Positions 40,820 to 50,661 of a DNA stretch of 64,000 nt are shown here, in pieces. The position numbers and the translations under genes are program-made. The notes under the pieces were generated by a model, which saw only the letters and a program-made list of their open reading frames with translations, searched no databases and was not told the origin of the DNA. Where the stretch lies: the NCBI GenBank assembly GCA_963845675.1, contig CAWJSX010000003.1, positions 62,001-126,000 of the forward strand, in the 5' to 3' direction. Numbering within the stretch: the stretch's first letter is position 1; every line of letters starts with the position of its first letter. The DNA is from CAWJMD01 sp963845675 (lineage in GTDB: Bacteria; Actinomycetota; Actinomycetes; Actinomycetales; CAWJMD01).

Positions 40820-43800
40820 ATGTCGACAGGTACGGTCCGGAAGCCCTCCGCCTCCGGGGGTGACCCTCGGGCCGACGTGATCGCGAAGGCCGCGTCGGGG
40901 GGCGAGCGCTACGGGGCGCGGGACGAGGACCTGACGGCGTTCCTGACGCGCTACTACCGGCACGTCGCCGACGAGGACCTTCTCGGTCGCGACCCCGTCG
41001 ACCTCGCGGGTGCGGCCCTCAGCCACCGGCAGCTCGCCCAGGATCGTAGCCCGGGCACGGCGGTGATCCGCGTGCACACCCCAGCCGTCGAGACCCACGG
41101 GTGGCAGACCGGGCACACCGTCGTCGAGGTGGTCGCCGAGGACATGCCGTTCCTCGTCGACTCCGTGACCCAGCAGCTCAGCGGGGACGGGCGAGCCGTC
41201 CACCTGGTTGTTCACCCGATCATCGTCGTCCGGCGCGACGTCACCGGGCACCTGCTCGAGGTGCTCGACGTGCCGACCGCCTCGCTGACCTCCGGCCAGC
41301 GCGGCGAGGGCTGGCCGGACGACGCGGTCGCCGAGTCGTGGATGCACCTGCAGATCGACCGTGAGCCCGACCCCGAGGTCATGGCCGAGATCGAGGTCCA
41401 CCTGGCCGGCGTGCTGGAGGACGTGCGGACCGCGGTCGAGGACTGGCCCAAGATGACGCAGGCCGCCCTCGCGGTCGCCGACAGCCTGGTCGAGGAGGTG
41501 CCGGACGACCTGGCCGAGGAGGCCCGCCAGGCCGAGCGGCTGATGCGCTGGCTGGTGGACGAGAACTTCACGTTCCTCGGGTACCGGGAGTACGCCCTGG
41601 AGGGGGACCCGGGCCAGGAGCGTCTGCGTGCCGTCCAGGGCACGGGGCTCGGCATCCTGCGCTACGACCAGGCGCAGGACTCCTCGAGCTTCGAGCGGCT
41701 GCCCGCCACGGTGAGGGCCAAGGCCCGGGAGCGCCGCGTGCTGATCCTCACCAAGGCGAACTCGCGGGCGACCGTCCACCGCAGCACCTACCTCGACTAC
41801 GTCGGGATCAAGACGTTCGATCCCGACGGCTCTGTCACCGGGGAGCGACGCTTCCTCGGGCTGTTCACCTCGGCGGCCTACACCGAGAGCGTGCGCCGCG
41901 TTCCGGTCGTCGACACGAAGATCACGGAGGTGCTCGAGCGTGCCGGCCTCTCGCCCGCGAGCCACTCGGGCAAGGATCTGCTGGCGATCCTCGAGACGTA
42001 CCCGCGGGACGAGCTGCTCCAGACCGACGCCGAGCAGGTCTACTCCACGGCGATGTCGGTGCTGCACCTGCAGGAGCGGCGCCGGACCCGGCTGTTCCTG
42101 CGCACCGACGAGTACGGCCGATTCGTGTCGGCGCTGATCTTCCTTCCGCGGGACCGCTACACGACCGCCGTGCGGCTGCGGATGCAGCAGATCCTCAGGG
42201 ACGCCTTCCACGCCGACAGCGTCGACTACACGACCCGCGTCAGCGAGTCGGTGCTCGCGCGGCTGCACTACGTCCTGCGTCCGGCGGCCGGCGAGGAGCT
42301 GCCCGACGTCGACGCCTCGGCTCTGGAGTCGCGGCTCGTCGAGGCGACACGCACCTGGGAGGAGGACCTCGCCGACGCCCTGACGCGCGAGGTCGGCGAG
42401 GTCGAGGCCGGACGGCTGCAGCGCGCGTGGGGCAGCGGGTTCCCCGAGGCGTACAAGGAGGACTTCGCCGCGCGGGTCGCCGTCGGCGACCTCCGCCGCA
42501 TCGAGGCGGCTGTCGCGGACCACGAGAGCGGCTTGGGGGAGAGCGCCCTCGAGACCGTCCTCTACGAGCCCGTCGGCGGTGGCAGCGACGAGCGCCGGTT
42601 CAAGCTCTTCCGCCGGGAGCCGCTCTCCCTCACCACGGTCCTGCCGTTCTTCCGCAACCTCGGCGTCGAGGTCACGGACGAGCGACCGTACGAGATCGTC
42701 AACGCCGACGCCCGGATCTCGTACATCTACGACTTCGGCCTGCGGTACCCCGGGCTGTCCCAGTCGGCCGCGAGCCGCGACATGCTCACGGACGCCTTCG
42801 AGGCCGCGTGGGCCGGGCGGAGCGAGTCGGACGGGTTCGACCAGCTCGTGATCGCCGGCGGCCTGACGTGGCGCCAGATCGTGGTGCTCCGCACCTACGC
42901 GAAGTACCTGCGGCAGACCGGCTCGACGTTCAGCCAGGACTACGTCGAGGCGACGCTGCTGGCGAACTGCTCGATCGCCCGGCGGCTCGTCTCCCTCTTC
43001 GAGGCACGTTTCGACCCGGACCTCGGAGGTGGGCGACTCGACCTCGCCGCGCGCGCCGAGACGGCTGACGCGCTGGTCGAGGAGATCACCGCGGCGCTCG
43101 ACAAGGTCGCCAGCCTCGACGCCGACCGGATCCTGCGCGCCTTCCTCGGCCTGATCACGGCCACGGTGCGCACGAGCTTCTTCCAGACGGACGACGACGG
43201 CGCGCCGAAGACCTACGTCGCCGTCAAGCTCGACCCGCGCCGGGTGCCGGAGCTGCCGGAACCCCGTCCGGTGCACGAGATCTGGGTGTACTCCCCTCGC
43301 GTCGAGGGCGTGCACCTGCGGTTCGGCGACGTCGCCCGCGGCGGGTTGCGCTGGAGCGACCGTCGTGAGGACTTCCGCACCGAGATCCTCGGGCTGGTGA
43401 AGGCGCAGACCGTCAAGAACGCCGTGATCGTCCCGACCGGCGCCAAGGGCGGCTTCGTCGCCAAGCAGCTCCCCGACCCGGGGGACCGGGAGGCGTGGCT
43501 CGCGGAGGGTGTCGCGAGCTACACGACCTTCATCTCGGCCCTCCTCGACGTCACGGACGACCTCGTTCCCGACGGGGAGGCCGGTCCCGCCGGGCGCCGT
43601 GTCGAGCCGCCCCCGCGCGTGGTGCGGCACGACGGGGAGGACACCTACCTCGTGGTGGCCGCGGACAAGGGGACCGCGAGCTTCTCCGACATCGCGAACG
43701 GCGTGGCGGCCGAGTACGACTTCTGGCTCGGCGACGCCTTCGCCTCCGGTGGGTCGGTGGGCTACGACCACAAGGCGATGGGCATCACGGCGCGCGGCGC

Positions 43801-45800
43801 GTGGGAGTCGGTGAAGCGGCACTTCCGCGAGATGGGGCACGACACGCAGAGCCAGCCGTTCACCGTCGTCGGCGTCGGCGACATGAGCGGTGACGTCTTC
43901 GGCAACGGCATGCTGCTGTCGGAGCACATCCGGCTGGTGGCCGCGTTCGACCACCGGCACGTGTTCCTCGACCCCGACCCCGACCCCGCGGCGTCGTACG
44001 CGGAGCGGCGCCGGCTCTTCGACCTGCCCAGGTCCTCGTGGGAGGACTACGACTCGTCCCTGCTGAGCGACGGCGGGGGCGTCTACAGCCGGTCGGCCAA
44101 GTCGGTGCCGATCAGCGGCCCGGTGCGCGAGCGGCTCGGCCTGCCCGAGGGCACCACCGCCATGACACCCGCGCAGCTGATGAAGGCGATCCTCTCCAGC
44201 CCGGTCGACCTGCTCTGGAACGGCGGGATCGGCACGTACGTCAAGGCGTCCACCGAGGACCACGCGGCGGCCGGCGACAAGGCCAACGACGCGATCCGGG
44301 TGGACGGTGCGGACCTGAGCGTGAAGGTCGTCGGCGAGGGAGGCAACCTGGGGCTCACCCAGCGCGGTCGCATCGAGGCAGCGCGGAACGGCGTGCGCGT
44401 GAACACCGACGCCATCGACAACTCGGCGGGCGTCGACTGCTCCGACCACGAGGTCAACATCAAGATCCTCCTCGACCAGATCGTGGCCGACGGGGACCTC
44501 ACGTCGAAGCAGCGCAACAGCCTGCTGGCCGAGATGACCGAGGAGGTCGCGCGCCTGGTCCTGCGCGACAACTACGAGCAGAACGTCCTGCTGGGCAACG
44601 CACGCCACCAGGCGTCCGGGATGCTGTCCGTCCACGCCCGGCTGATGAAGATGCTCGAGGCCAAGGGTGAGCTCGACCGCGAGATCGAGTTCCTTCCCGA
44701 CACCGGCGGAGATCGAGCTCCGCATCGCGGACGGCATGGGGCTCACGTCACCCGAGTCCGCCGTGCTGGTCGCCTACGCCAAGATCGCGCTCAGTGCCGA
44801 CATCCTGGCCAGCGACGTCCCGGACGACCCGTGGTTCCAGCAGGTCCTGCAGAAGTACTTCCCGCAGCCCCTGGTGGAACGCTACGCGGACCGCCTGGCG
44901 GCCCACCCGCTGCGCCGCGAGATCGTCACGACGTGGGTGGCCAACGACATCGTCAACCGCGGAGGAATCACCTTCGTCTTCCGGGCCCTGGAGGAGACCG
45001 GCGCGACGGCGGCCCAGGTCGTGCGGGCCTACGTCGTGGCGCGAGAGGTGTTCGGGCAGGAGGAGTTCGTCGCCAGGGTCGACGCCCTGGACAACGAGAT
45101 CTCGACGGACCTCCAGACCGACCTGTACCTCGAGTTCCGGCGGCTCGTGGACCGCGCCTCCCGCTGGCTGCTGCAGAACCGGCCGGGTGAGCTCGACGTG
45201 CAGGCCGAGATCGACCGGTTCTCAGCCGTGGCCACGCGGTGGCGCGGGTCGATGGCGGACGTGCTCGTCGGGTCCGACCGCGAGCGCCTGCTCACCGGCG
45301 TCGAGACGATGCGGTCCGAGGGGGTCGATGAGGAGACCGCCCGGTGGGCGGCCGGTCTGCTGGACGAGTTCTCCATGCTCGACGTGGCCGAGCTCGCGCA
45401 GACGACCGGGCAGCCCGTCGAGGAGGTCGCCAGCGTGTACTTCGCGGTCAGCGACCGGTACGGGCTCGACGCGATGCTGGGCCGCATCTCCCACCTCAAG
45501 CGCGCCAACCGGTGGGAGGCGCTCGCCCGAGGAGCGCTGCGCGACGACCTGTACGCGGCGTGGATGGGCCTGACGAGGTCTGTGCTGACGACGGTCGACA
45601 GCGGCGCCGACGACGGGTCGGAGGACGGTCACCGTGCCGCGGCGCGGATCGAGCGGTGGGAGTCGGCGAACGCCGCGCAGCTCAACCGGGCGCGCTCGAC
45701 GATCGATGAGGTCCGCGCCCTGGAGCACGGGGACCTCGCGTCCATGCAGGTGGCGCTGCGGGTACTCAGAGGGGTGATCCGCGCCGGTTCGGCGACGTGA
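40820..45800 (+). CDS. gdh: Large (180-kDa class) NAD-glutamate dehydrogenase, one frameshift
   Basis: The ATG at 40820 follows an AGGTGGAG site. The protein interconverts glutamate and 2-oxoglutarate plus ammonia with NAD. It has the long N-terminal ACT-like regulatory segment (VVEVVAEDMPFLVDSVTQQL). The catalytic core is GGLRWSDRREDFRTEILGL, KAQTVKNAVIVPTGAKGGF and FTVVGVGDMSGDVFGNGML, and a long C-terminal helical domain follows. Near 44707 one extra G between DTG and AEIELRIADGMGLTSPESAV breaks the frame; correction gives about 1,660 residues, as in Streptomyces GDH-180. In this family the enzyme feeds glutamate into the TCA cycle. pruA, about 3 kb upstream, produces its substrate. Confidence 0.93.
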
Positions 45801-45850
45801 CGCCCGGCCCGCGCCGCGTCCTGCCGTCCAGCGCGACGTAGGGTCACCAC

Positions 45851-47410
45851 GTGTCCACGCTGTCAGACCTCGTCCGCGACCGGTGCGACCTGGACCGCAA
45901 GGCGGTCGAGTGGCTGCACCAGCTGACCGGTGACTGGCAGCTGCTGTCGGACCTCTGCTTCGCCGACCTGGTGCTGTGGGTCCCGCTGCGGGACGGCTCG
46001 GGACACCTGGCGGTGGCGCACGTCCGCCCCAGCACGGCCGCCACCGTGCACCACAGCGACCCCGTCGGGTCGACGGTGCCGACGGCGGAGCAGCCCGAGG
46101 TCGACCGGGCGAGCCGCCGCGGCACGCCTCCATCCGGGGGTCGAGCGCGACGGGGTGTGGCACGAGGCCGTTCCGGTCTGCCACGACGGGCGGGTCGTCG
46201 CGGTGCTCGGACGGCACGCGCACGTCGTGTCGGTGCGCCCGGAGAGCCCCCTCGAGGTGGCGTACCGGCGCGCGGCCGACGCGTTGCTGCTGATGGTGGC
46301 CCAGGGCGGCTACCCCGACTCCGGGGCGCCCACCGGCCAGCGGCGTGGTGCGCCTCGTGTCGGTGACGGCCTGATGCACCTCGACGCCGACGGTCGCGTG
46401 CTGTTCGCCAGCCCGAACGCGCTGTCCAACTACCACCGTCTCGGGCTGGCGGGCGACCTCGAGGGAGAGCTGCTGGCCGAGGTGACGGCCGGACTGCTGG
46501 ACGGACCGGACCTGGTCGACGAGACGCTCCCGCTGGTCGTCACCGGCCGCGCGCCCTGGCGTACGGAGGTGCAGGCGCGCGGGGTCGCCCTGTCCCTGCG
46601 GGCCATCCCGCTGCGTCGACGACGGCGTGCGCGTCGGCGCGCTGGTGCTGTGCCGTGACGTCTCGGAGCTGCACCGCCGCGAGCGCGAGCTGATGACCAA
46701 GGACGCGACGATCCGCGAGATCCACCACCGGGTGAAGAACAACCTGCAGACGGTGTCCGCGCTGCTGCGCCTGCAGGCGCGGCGCATCGAGTCGCCGGAG
46801 GCGCGCGGTGCGCTGGAGGAGGCGATGCGCCGGGTCGCGACGATCGCGCTCGTGCACGAGACGCTGGCCCGCGGCATCGACGAGTCCGTCGACTTCGACG
46901 CGCTGCTCGACCGCGGTCTCGCCCTGACCGCCGACCTCCTGGCGGCCCCGACGGCCGGGGGGAGGGCCGTGCGTCACGGGTCCTTCGGCGTGGTCCAGGC
47001 CGCGGACGCGAACGCGCTCGCCCTGGTGCTGGTCGAGCTGGTCTCGAACGCCGTCGAACACGGCCGCGAGGGCGAGCCGGCCGACGTCAGCGTCGAGGCG
47101 CGACCGCGACGGCCCGCTGCTCGAGGTCGCCGTCGTGGACGACGGTCCCGGTCTGCCCGACGGCTTCGCGCCCGGCCGGCAGGGGCTGGGCACCCAGATC
47201 GTGCAGGCACTGGTCGCGGGTGAGCTGAGCGGCAGCATCGACTGGTCGGCGAACCCCGGCGGGGGGACGCGCGTCGTGGTGCGGGCGCGGCTCAAGGAGC
47301 CTGGACGGTCCCTGAGGCACGACAAAGGGCGCCCGGCCGATCGGCCGGACGCCCCCCGTGGTCTCGGTGGTGTCAGCCGGCGCGTCGTGCGCGAGCGGTG
47401 CGGCGCTTGA
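45851..47410 (+). pseudogene. pdtaS: PdtaS-type sensor histidine kinase, frame broken three times
   Basis: MSTLSDLVRDR and VEWLHQLTGDWQLLSDLCFAD match the GAF domain of Mycobacterium PdtaS. Later segments are spread over frames with shifts near 46125, 46618 and 47100: LEVAYRRAADALLLMVAQGGYPD, a PAS domain (GLMHLDADGRVLFASPNALS), the HisKA_2 box HHRVKNNLQTVSALLRLQ with the phospho-accepting histidine, and an ATPase domain (ALVLVELVSNAVEHG, VDDGPGLPDGF, GLGTQIVQ). The kinase works with an ANTAR-domain antiterminator regulator, not in this window. The end at 47410 overruns the terminator at 47327-47354. A TGA at 47313-47315, in the next frame, may be the natural stop. whiB1 follows on the other strand, the same neighbour as in Mycobacterium tuberculosis (Rv3219/Rv3220c). 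Confidence 0.8.
47327..47354 (-). terminator. Hairpin terminator behind whiB1
   Basis: GGGCG-C-CCGGCCGA/TCGGCCGG-A-CGCCC forms a 13-pair stem with one mismatch, starting about 20 bases past the whiB1 stop. On the minus strand it is followed by TTTGTC, a short U-rich run. Confidence 0.6.
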
Positions 47411-47621
47411 GGGCGCGGCGCTCGTCCTCCGAGAGCCCACCCCACACGCCGGCGTCCTGGCCGTTCTCGAGTGCCCACTTGAGGCACTGGTCGACGACGT
47501 CGCAGCGGCGGCACACGGCCTTGGCCTCGTCTATCTGCAGCAGGGCGGGCCCGGTGTTCCCGATCGGGAAGAACAGCTCCGGGTCCTCGTCCAGGCACGC
47601 AGCGCGGTGGCGCCAGTCCAT
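47373..47621 (-). CDS. whiB1: WhiB1-type iron-sulfur transcription factor
   Basis: The ATG at 47621 gives MDWRHRAACLDEDPELFFP, the exact WhiB1 opening. GAGGAG ends 11 bases ahead of it, while the upstream in-frame GTG at 47633 overlaps that site and is not used. The product has 82 residues. Cys9, Cys37, Cys40 and Cys46 ligate the [4Fe-4S] cluster. The GVWGG turn is at residues 58-62 and the basic tail (RRALKRRTARARRAG) binds DNA. WhiB1 is essential in mycobacteria, reacts with nitric oxide and binds the primary sigma factor. It converges with the PdtaS-like kinase. Confidence 0.93.
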   Translation of the reverse strand: MDWRHRAACLDEDPELFFPIGNTGPALLQIDEAKAVCRRCDVVDQCLKWALENGQDAGVWGGLSEDERRALKRRTARARRAG

Positions 47622-47644
47622 CGTTCCACTCACTCCTCATCGCT

Positions 47645-47660
47645 TGTGAACAGGTTCACG
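47645..47660 (-). promoter_or_regulatory. CRP-like palindrome upstream of whiB1
   Basis: TGTGA-ACAGGT-TCACG differs at one base from the CRP consensus TGTGA-N6-TCACA, and the core GTGAAC-AG-GTTCAC is a perfect dyad. It lies 24-39 bases upstream of the whiB1 ATG. CRP controls whiB1 in mycobacteria, which makes this a reasonable call, though this close to the start it would more likely repress. Confidence 0.45.
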
Positions 47661-47800
47661 AGCAGTCTCAGTGCGAAGGGGCGCCCGTAACGCACGCCCC
47701 TCGTCCGGAAAAGGCTGTCACGCGCTCACCCCGGATCACAAGGCCTCGGGCGGGGGTTTCGCACGGTACGCCTGAGTCCTTGGTCACGTCGACGTCACGA

Positions 47801-47820
47801 TCACGCCGACATCGGCGTGA
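47801..47820. promoter_or_regulatory. 20-bp perfect dyad in the whiB1 divergent region
   Basis: TCACGCCGA-CA-TCGGCGTGA is a perfect inverted repeat with nine-base arms. It lies in the 254-base space between whiB1 (left) and a small membrane protein gene (right). The site is shaped like an operator; I do not recognise the regulator. The rest of this stretch shows nothing else clear. Confidence 0.45.
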
Positions 47821-47875
47821 CGATCACCACCACAACGAAGAGGCCGATCGGCGTGTTCCCGGTAGCGTCCACGCC

Positions 47876-48295
47876 GTGACGACCTCCCAACCGGCCGCTG
47901 CGCGCGTTCCGCGCACGGTGCTGGCGGTGCCGCCGCCCTGCTCGCGGAGGTCCTGCTCCTGCTCGTGGTGGCGGGGTTCTTCGTCTACGCCGTGGCGACG
48001 GACCGAGCGGCCGACGTCGGGCTTCGACCTGGCCACGGCCGTGTTCTGCCTGCTCGTCGTCGGCGTGCTGCTGGCGTGCGCGAGGGCCCTGTGGCGGGGG
48101 CTGCGCTGGGCCCGGGCGCCGGTCGTCACGGTCCAGCTGCTCACGTTGTTCGCGCTCGCCGTGCCGGCGCTGCAGGCCGGGCGCACCTGGCCGGGTCTGC
48201 TGCTGCTCGCCCTCAGCGTCGTGGCCGGGGCGGGGCTCTTCGCGCCGTCGGCGGTGCGGCACACCGAGGGTCGGGGTGGCGCACCCGTCGCGTGA
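47876..48295 (+). pseudogene. Small four-helix integral membrane protein, two compensating frameshifts
   Basis: The GTG at 47876 starts VTTSQPAAARVPRTVLAV. From about 47930 to 48023 the hydrophobic homology is in another frame (ALLAEVLLLLVVAGFFVYAVATDRAAD), then it returns to GFDLATAVFCLLVVGVLLACARAL and goes on to the stop at 48295. Joined, it is about 139 residues with four transmembrane helices (including VVTVQLLTLFALAVPAL and LLLLALSVVAGAGLF). Function unknown. In the raw frame the first helix is lost to a Ser/Cys/Arg stretch, which supports a pair of base-calling errors. Confidence 0.55.
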
Positions 48296-48315
48296 CGGGC
48301 ACGCACCTGTGCCGT

Positions 48316-49044
48316 TCAGGCCTCCGTCAGCTCCGTGCGCAGCGTCTCCAGCGTGCGCGCGAGCAGGCGCGAGACGTGCATCTGGGAGAGGCCGACCTCG
48401 TCGGCGATCTGCTGCTGGGACATGCCGCGCACGTACCGCAGCGCCAGGATGCGGCGCTCTCGCGGGGGCAGCGCCTGCAGCAGCGGCCGGAGCGCCTCAC
48501 GGTTCTCGACGCCGTTCAGGCCCTCGTCGTGCACGGTCAACCACGCCGCGTCGGACTCGACCACCGGCTCCAACGGCACGGTCGAGTAGGCGCCGGCGGA
48601 CTCGAGCCCCTCCAGCACGGTCTCCGCGTCCACCCCGGTGCGGGCGGCGAGCTCGTCGACGGTGGGGGAGCGGCCGAGCTCCTGCGTCAGCGCGGCCCGT
48701 GCGATCGACAGGGTGCGGGTCAGCTCCTGCAGCCGTCGCGGCACGCGCACGGCCCAGCCGCGGTCGCGGAAGTGCCGCCGGATCTCGCCGAGGATCGTCG
48801 GCACGGCGTAGGCGGCCAGCGAGCCTCCGCGCTCGGGGTCGAAGCGGTCAACGGCGTTGATCAGGCCGATGGTGCCGACCTGGATGAGGTCGTCGAGCGC
48901 CTCGCCCCGCCCGGAGTAGCGGCGGGCCAGGTGCTCGACGAGGCCGAGGTGCGCCGAGACCAGGCGGTCACGGGCCGCGAGGTGCTCCGGGTGCTCGCGA
49001 GGGAGCCTCGTCAGCAGCTCGAGGTCCTCCTCGACCGTCGTCAT
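48316..49044 (-). CDS. sigF: SigB/SigF-family stress sigma factor
   Basis: The protein has 242 residues with all sigma-70 regions: region 2 (RYSGRGEALDDLIQVGTIGLINAVDRFD, PTILGEIRRHFRDRGW), region 3 (LGRSPTVDELAARTGVD) and region 4 (LPPRERRILALRYVRGMSQQQIADEVGLSQMHVSRLLART). It lacks region 1. This is the group 3 SigF/SigB type, which directs RNA polymerase to stress promoters and is held by an RsbW-like anti-sigma factor. The anti-sigma gene lies directly upstream with a four-base overlap (49041-49044), the classic arrangement. Confidence 0.92.
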   Translation of the reverse strand: MTTVEEDLELLTRLPREHPEHLAARDRLVSAHLGLVEHLARRYSGRGEALDDLIQVGTIGLINAVDRFDPERGGSLAAYAVPTILGEIRRHFRDRGWAVRVPRRLQELTRTLSIARAALTQELGRSPTVDELAARTGVDAETVLEGLESAGAYSTVPLEPVVESDAAWLTVHDEGLNGVENREALRPLLQALPPRERRILALRYVRGMSQQQIADEVGLSQMHVSRLLARTLETLRTELTEA

Positions 49045-49463
49045 CGACGGGGACCTCGCCGACGGTGGGTCAGGCGGATCGAGGACGCGGTCCCGTCCTC
49101 GCCGGTCTGGGCGTCGACCTCGCCGACGAGCGCCTCCAGCACGGCCCAGGCGATGCTGGAGCGTTCCGGCAGCTGGGTCGACGGGCCGCTCACCTCCACC
49201 TCCAGCTCGTCGTCGCTGAGGTGGAACTCGGCGCGCAGACGGTCGCCCTCACCGGCGCCGAGGATGAGCAGCGTGCTGGCCTCGTCGACGGCGATCCGCA
49301 GGTCCTCGATCTCGTCGAGGTCGAGGTCGAGCCGCGCCGCCAGGCCGGCGCAGGCTGTGCGCAGCACCGCGAGGTAGGCGGCGTCGGCGGGGACGACGAG
49401 CACCACGGGGGCCTCGTGGTCCTCGCGCGTGAGGGAGCCGACCGGCTGTCCGGTGAGCGTCAT
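49041..49463 (-). CDS. RsbW-like anti-sigma factor (ATP-binding, GHKL fold)
   Basis: The ATG at 49463 (MTLTGQPVGSLTREDHE) overlaps the acetyltransferase stop and gives 140 residues. The N-box region of the GHKL kinase fold is DEIEDLRIAVDEASTLLI, with the strand order of RsbW/UsfX proteins around it. The later G boxes are weak, as in several actinobacterial anti-SigF proteins. It is expected to bind and silence the SigF encoded next and to be released by an anti-anti-sigma factor not seen in the window. Confidence 0.82.
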   Translation of the reverse strand: MTLTGQPVGSLTREDHEAPVVLVVPADAAYLAVLRTACAGLAARLDLDLDEIEDLRIAVDEASTLLILGAGEGDRLRAEFHLSDDELEVEVSGPSTQLPERSSIAWAVLEALVGEVDAQTGEDGTASSIRLTHRRRGPRR

Positions 49464-49951
49464 GCGTGCGTCCCTCCCCCTGCTGTCCGTTGCAGTGCCT
49501 CGCCGTCGAGGCGGAACACCGTCCACTCATCCTGCGGCACGGCCCCCAGCGAGCGGTAGAAGCCGATCGAGGGTTCGTTCCAGTCCAGCACCCACCACTC
49601 GAGTCGCGGGTAGCCCCGCGCCACGCACTCCGCTGCCAGCGTACGCAGCAGTGCCTGTCCCGCACCCCGGCCCCGCTGGTCGGGCGTCACGTACAGGTCC
49701 TCGAGCCAGATCCCGTGCCGACCCTTCCAGGTCGAGTACGTGACGTACCAGAGCGCCATCCCGACCACGTGGCCCTGGGACTCGGCCACGTGGCAGAAGA
49801 CGCGTGGGTCGGGCCCGAACAGGGCGGCGCCGAGGTCCTCGGGCGTGGCCTCGACCGCGTCGGGGGCCCGTTCGTACAGCGCGAGCTCACGGATCAGCGC
49901 GTCCAGCGCCGGGACGTCGGACGGGGCGGCCTCGCGGATCGTGGTGGTCAC
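49460..49951 (-). CDS. GNAT acetyltransferase (diamine-acetyltransferase-like)
   Basis: The GTG at 49951 overlaps the upstream ATPase-domain stop and gives 163 residues. TTTIREAAPSDVPALDALIREL, a hydrophobic ALWYVTYSTWKGRHGIWLEDLYV, the acetyl-CoA loop PDQRGRGAGQALL and VLDWNEPSIGFYRSLGA are the marks of spermidine/spermine-type acetyltransferases. The tyrosine in GFYRSLGA is the usual general acid. Its substrate is probably a small amine; why it is coupled to the sigma-factor genes is unclear. Confidence 0.85.
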   Translation of the reverse strand: MTTTIREAAPSDVPALDALIRELALYERAPDAVEATPEDLGAALFGPDPRVFCHVAESQGHVVGMALWYVTYSTWKGRHGIWLEDLYVTPDQRGRGAGQALLRTLAAECVARGYPRLEWWVLDWNEPSIGFYRSLGAVPQDEWTVFRLDGEALQRTAGGGTHA

Positions 49952-50661
49952 GCGCTCTCCTGGATGCCGTCGGGACCCGGCGCTCGGGCTGGGCCCGGGT
50001 GGGCCACCTGGACCATCGTGCTGGTCCCGCGGTGCACCAGCACACCCCGGCCCGGCAGACGGACCTCCCGGCGAGGCAGACGCACCCCCAGCACGTCGCC
50101 GTCGGCAGGTCCGGCTGGGCCGAGGACGAGCCCGGTCCCCGGCCGTCGCAGGTCGACGCACAGCCCGTGGAAGCGGGACAGCAGGTCCGGCGTGCACCCT
50201 GCCGCCACCACGGTCGGGGCTCCCGCTCCCCGACGGTCGCCGTCGGCCTCGTCGGCCTCGTCGGACGTGTCGGTCGAGTCGGCGACGAGCCGGACCAGGA
50301 GGTCTCCCACGGGGGTCCCGTCCAGACCCTCGACGTCGTCCACCAGCAGCAGCGGCGCCTGCCCCGCTCCCGGGCCGGCCGCGAGGAGTCGCTGCAGGGC
50401 CGACGCCGCGGCGGCGCCGACGCCCGGCACGACGTGCAGGTCGCCCCCGTCCAGGGACGACAGCGGGGAGTGCCCCGGCGTCACGGCGACGACCCGGCGG
50501 CCCGCCCGCGCAGCAGCACGGCCGAGGACGACCAGGGCGGTCGAGCGACCCGACCCGCGGTGCCCCGCCACCAGGTGCACCCGGCTGGCCGGGTCAAGCC
50601 CCACGGGCTGGACCGTGTCGCCGCCCAGACCCAGCGGGAGCACGGTCGGCTCACCGGTCAC
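49948..50661 (-). CDS. Third ATPase domain of an EssC/EccC-like FtsK protein, split off
   Basis: The 237-residue frame starts at the ATG at 50661, overlapping the previous stop, and reads VLPLGLGGDTVQPVGLDPASRVHLVAGHRGSGRSTALVVLG. That is the standard start of the third ATPase domain of EccC/EssC, with a Walker A in which Arg replaces Lys. A putative Walker B is APLLLVDDVEGL. One missing base near 50668 would join RVSPA to VTGEPTVLPLGLGG and make this the C terminus of the upstream gene. Alternatively the domain is encoded separately. I favour a single original gene. Confidence 0.65.
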   Translation of the reverse strand: MTGEPTVLPLGLGGDTVQPVGLDPASRVHLVAGHRGSGRSTALVVLGRAAARAGRRVVAVTPGHSPLSSLDGGDLHVVPGVGAAAASALQRLLAAGPGAGQAPLLLVDDVEGLDGTPVGDLLVRLVADSTDTSDEADEADGDRRGAGAPTVVAAGCTPDLLSRFHGLCVDLRRPGTGLVLGPAGPADGDVLGVRLPRREVRLPGRGVLVHRGTSTMVQVAHPGPARAPGPDGIQESA

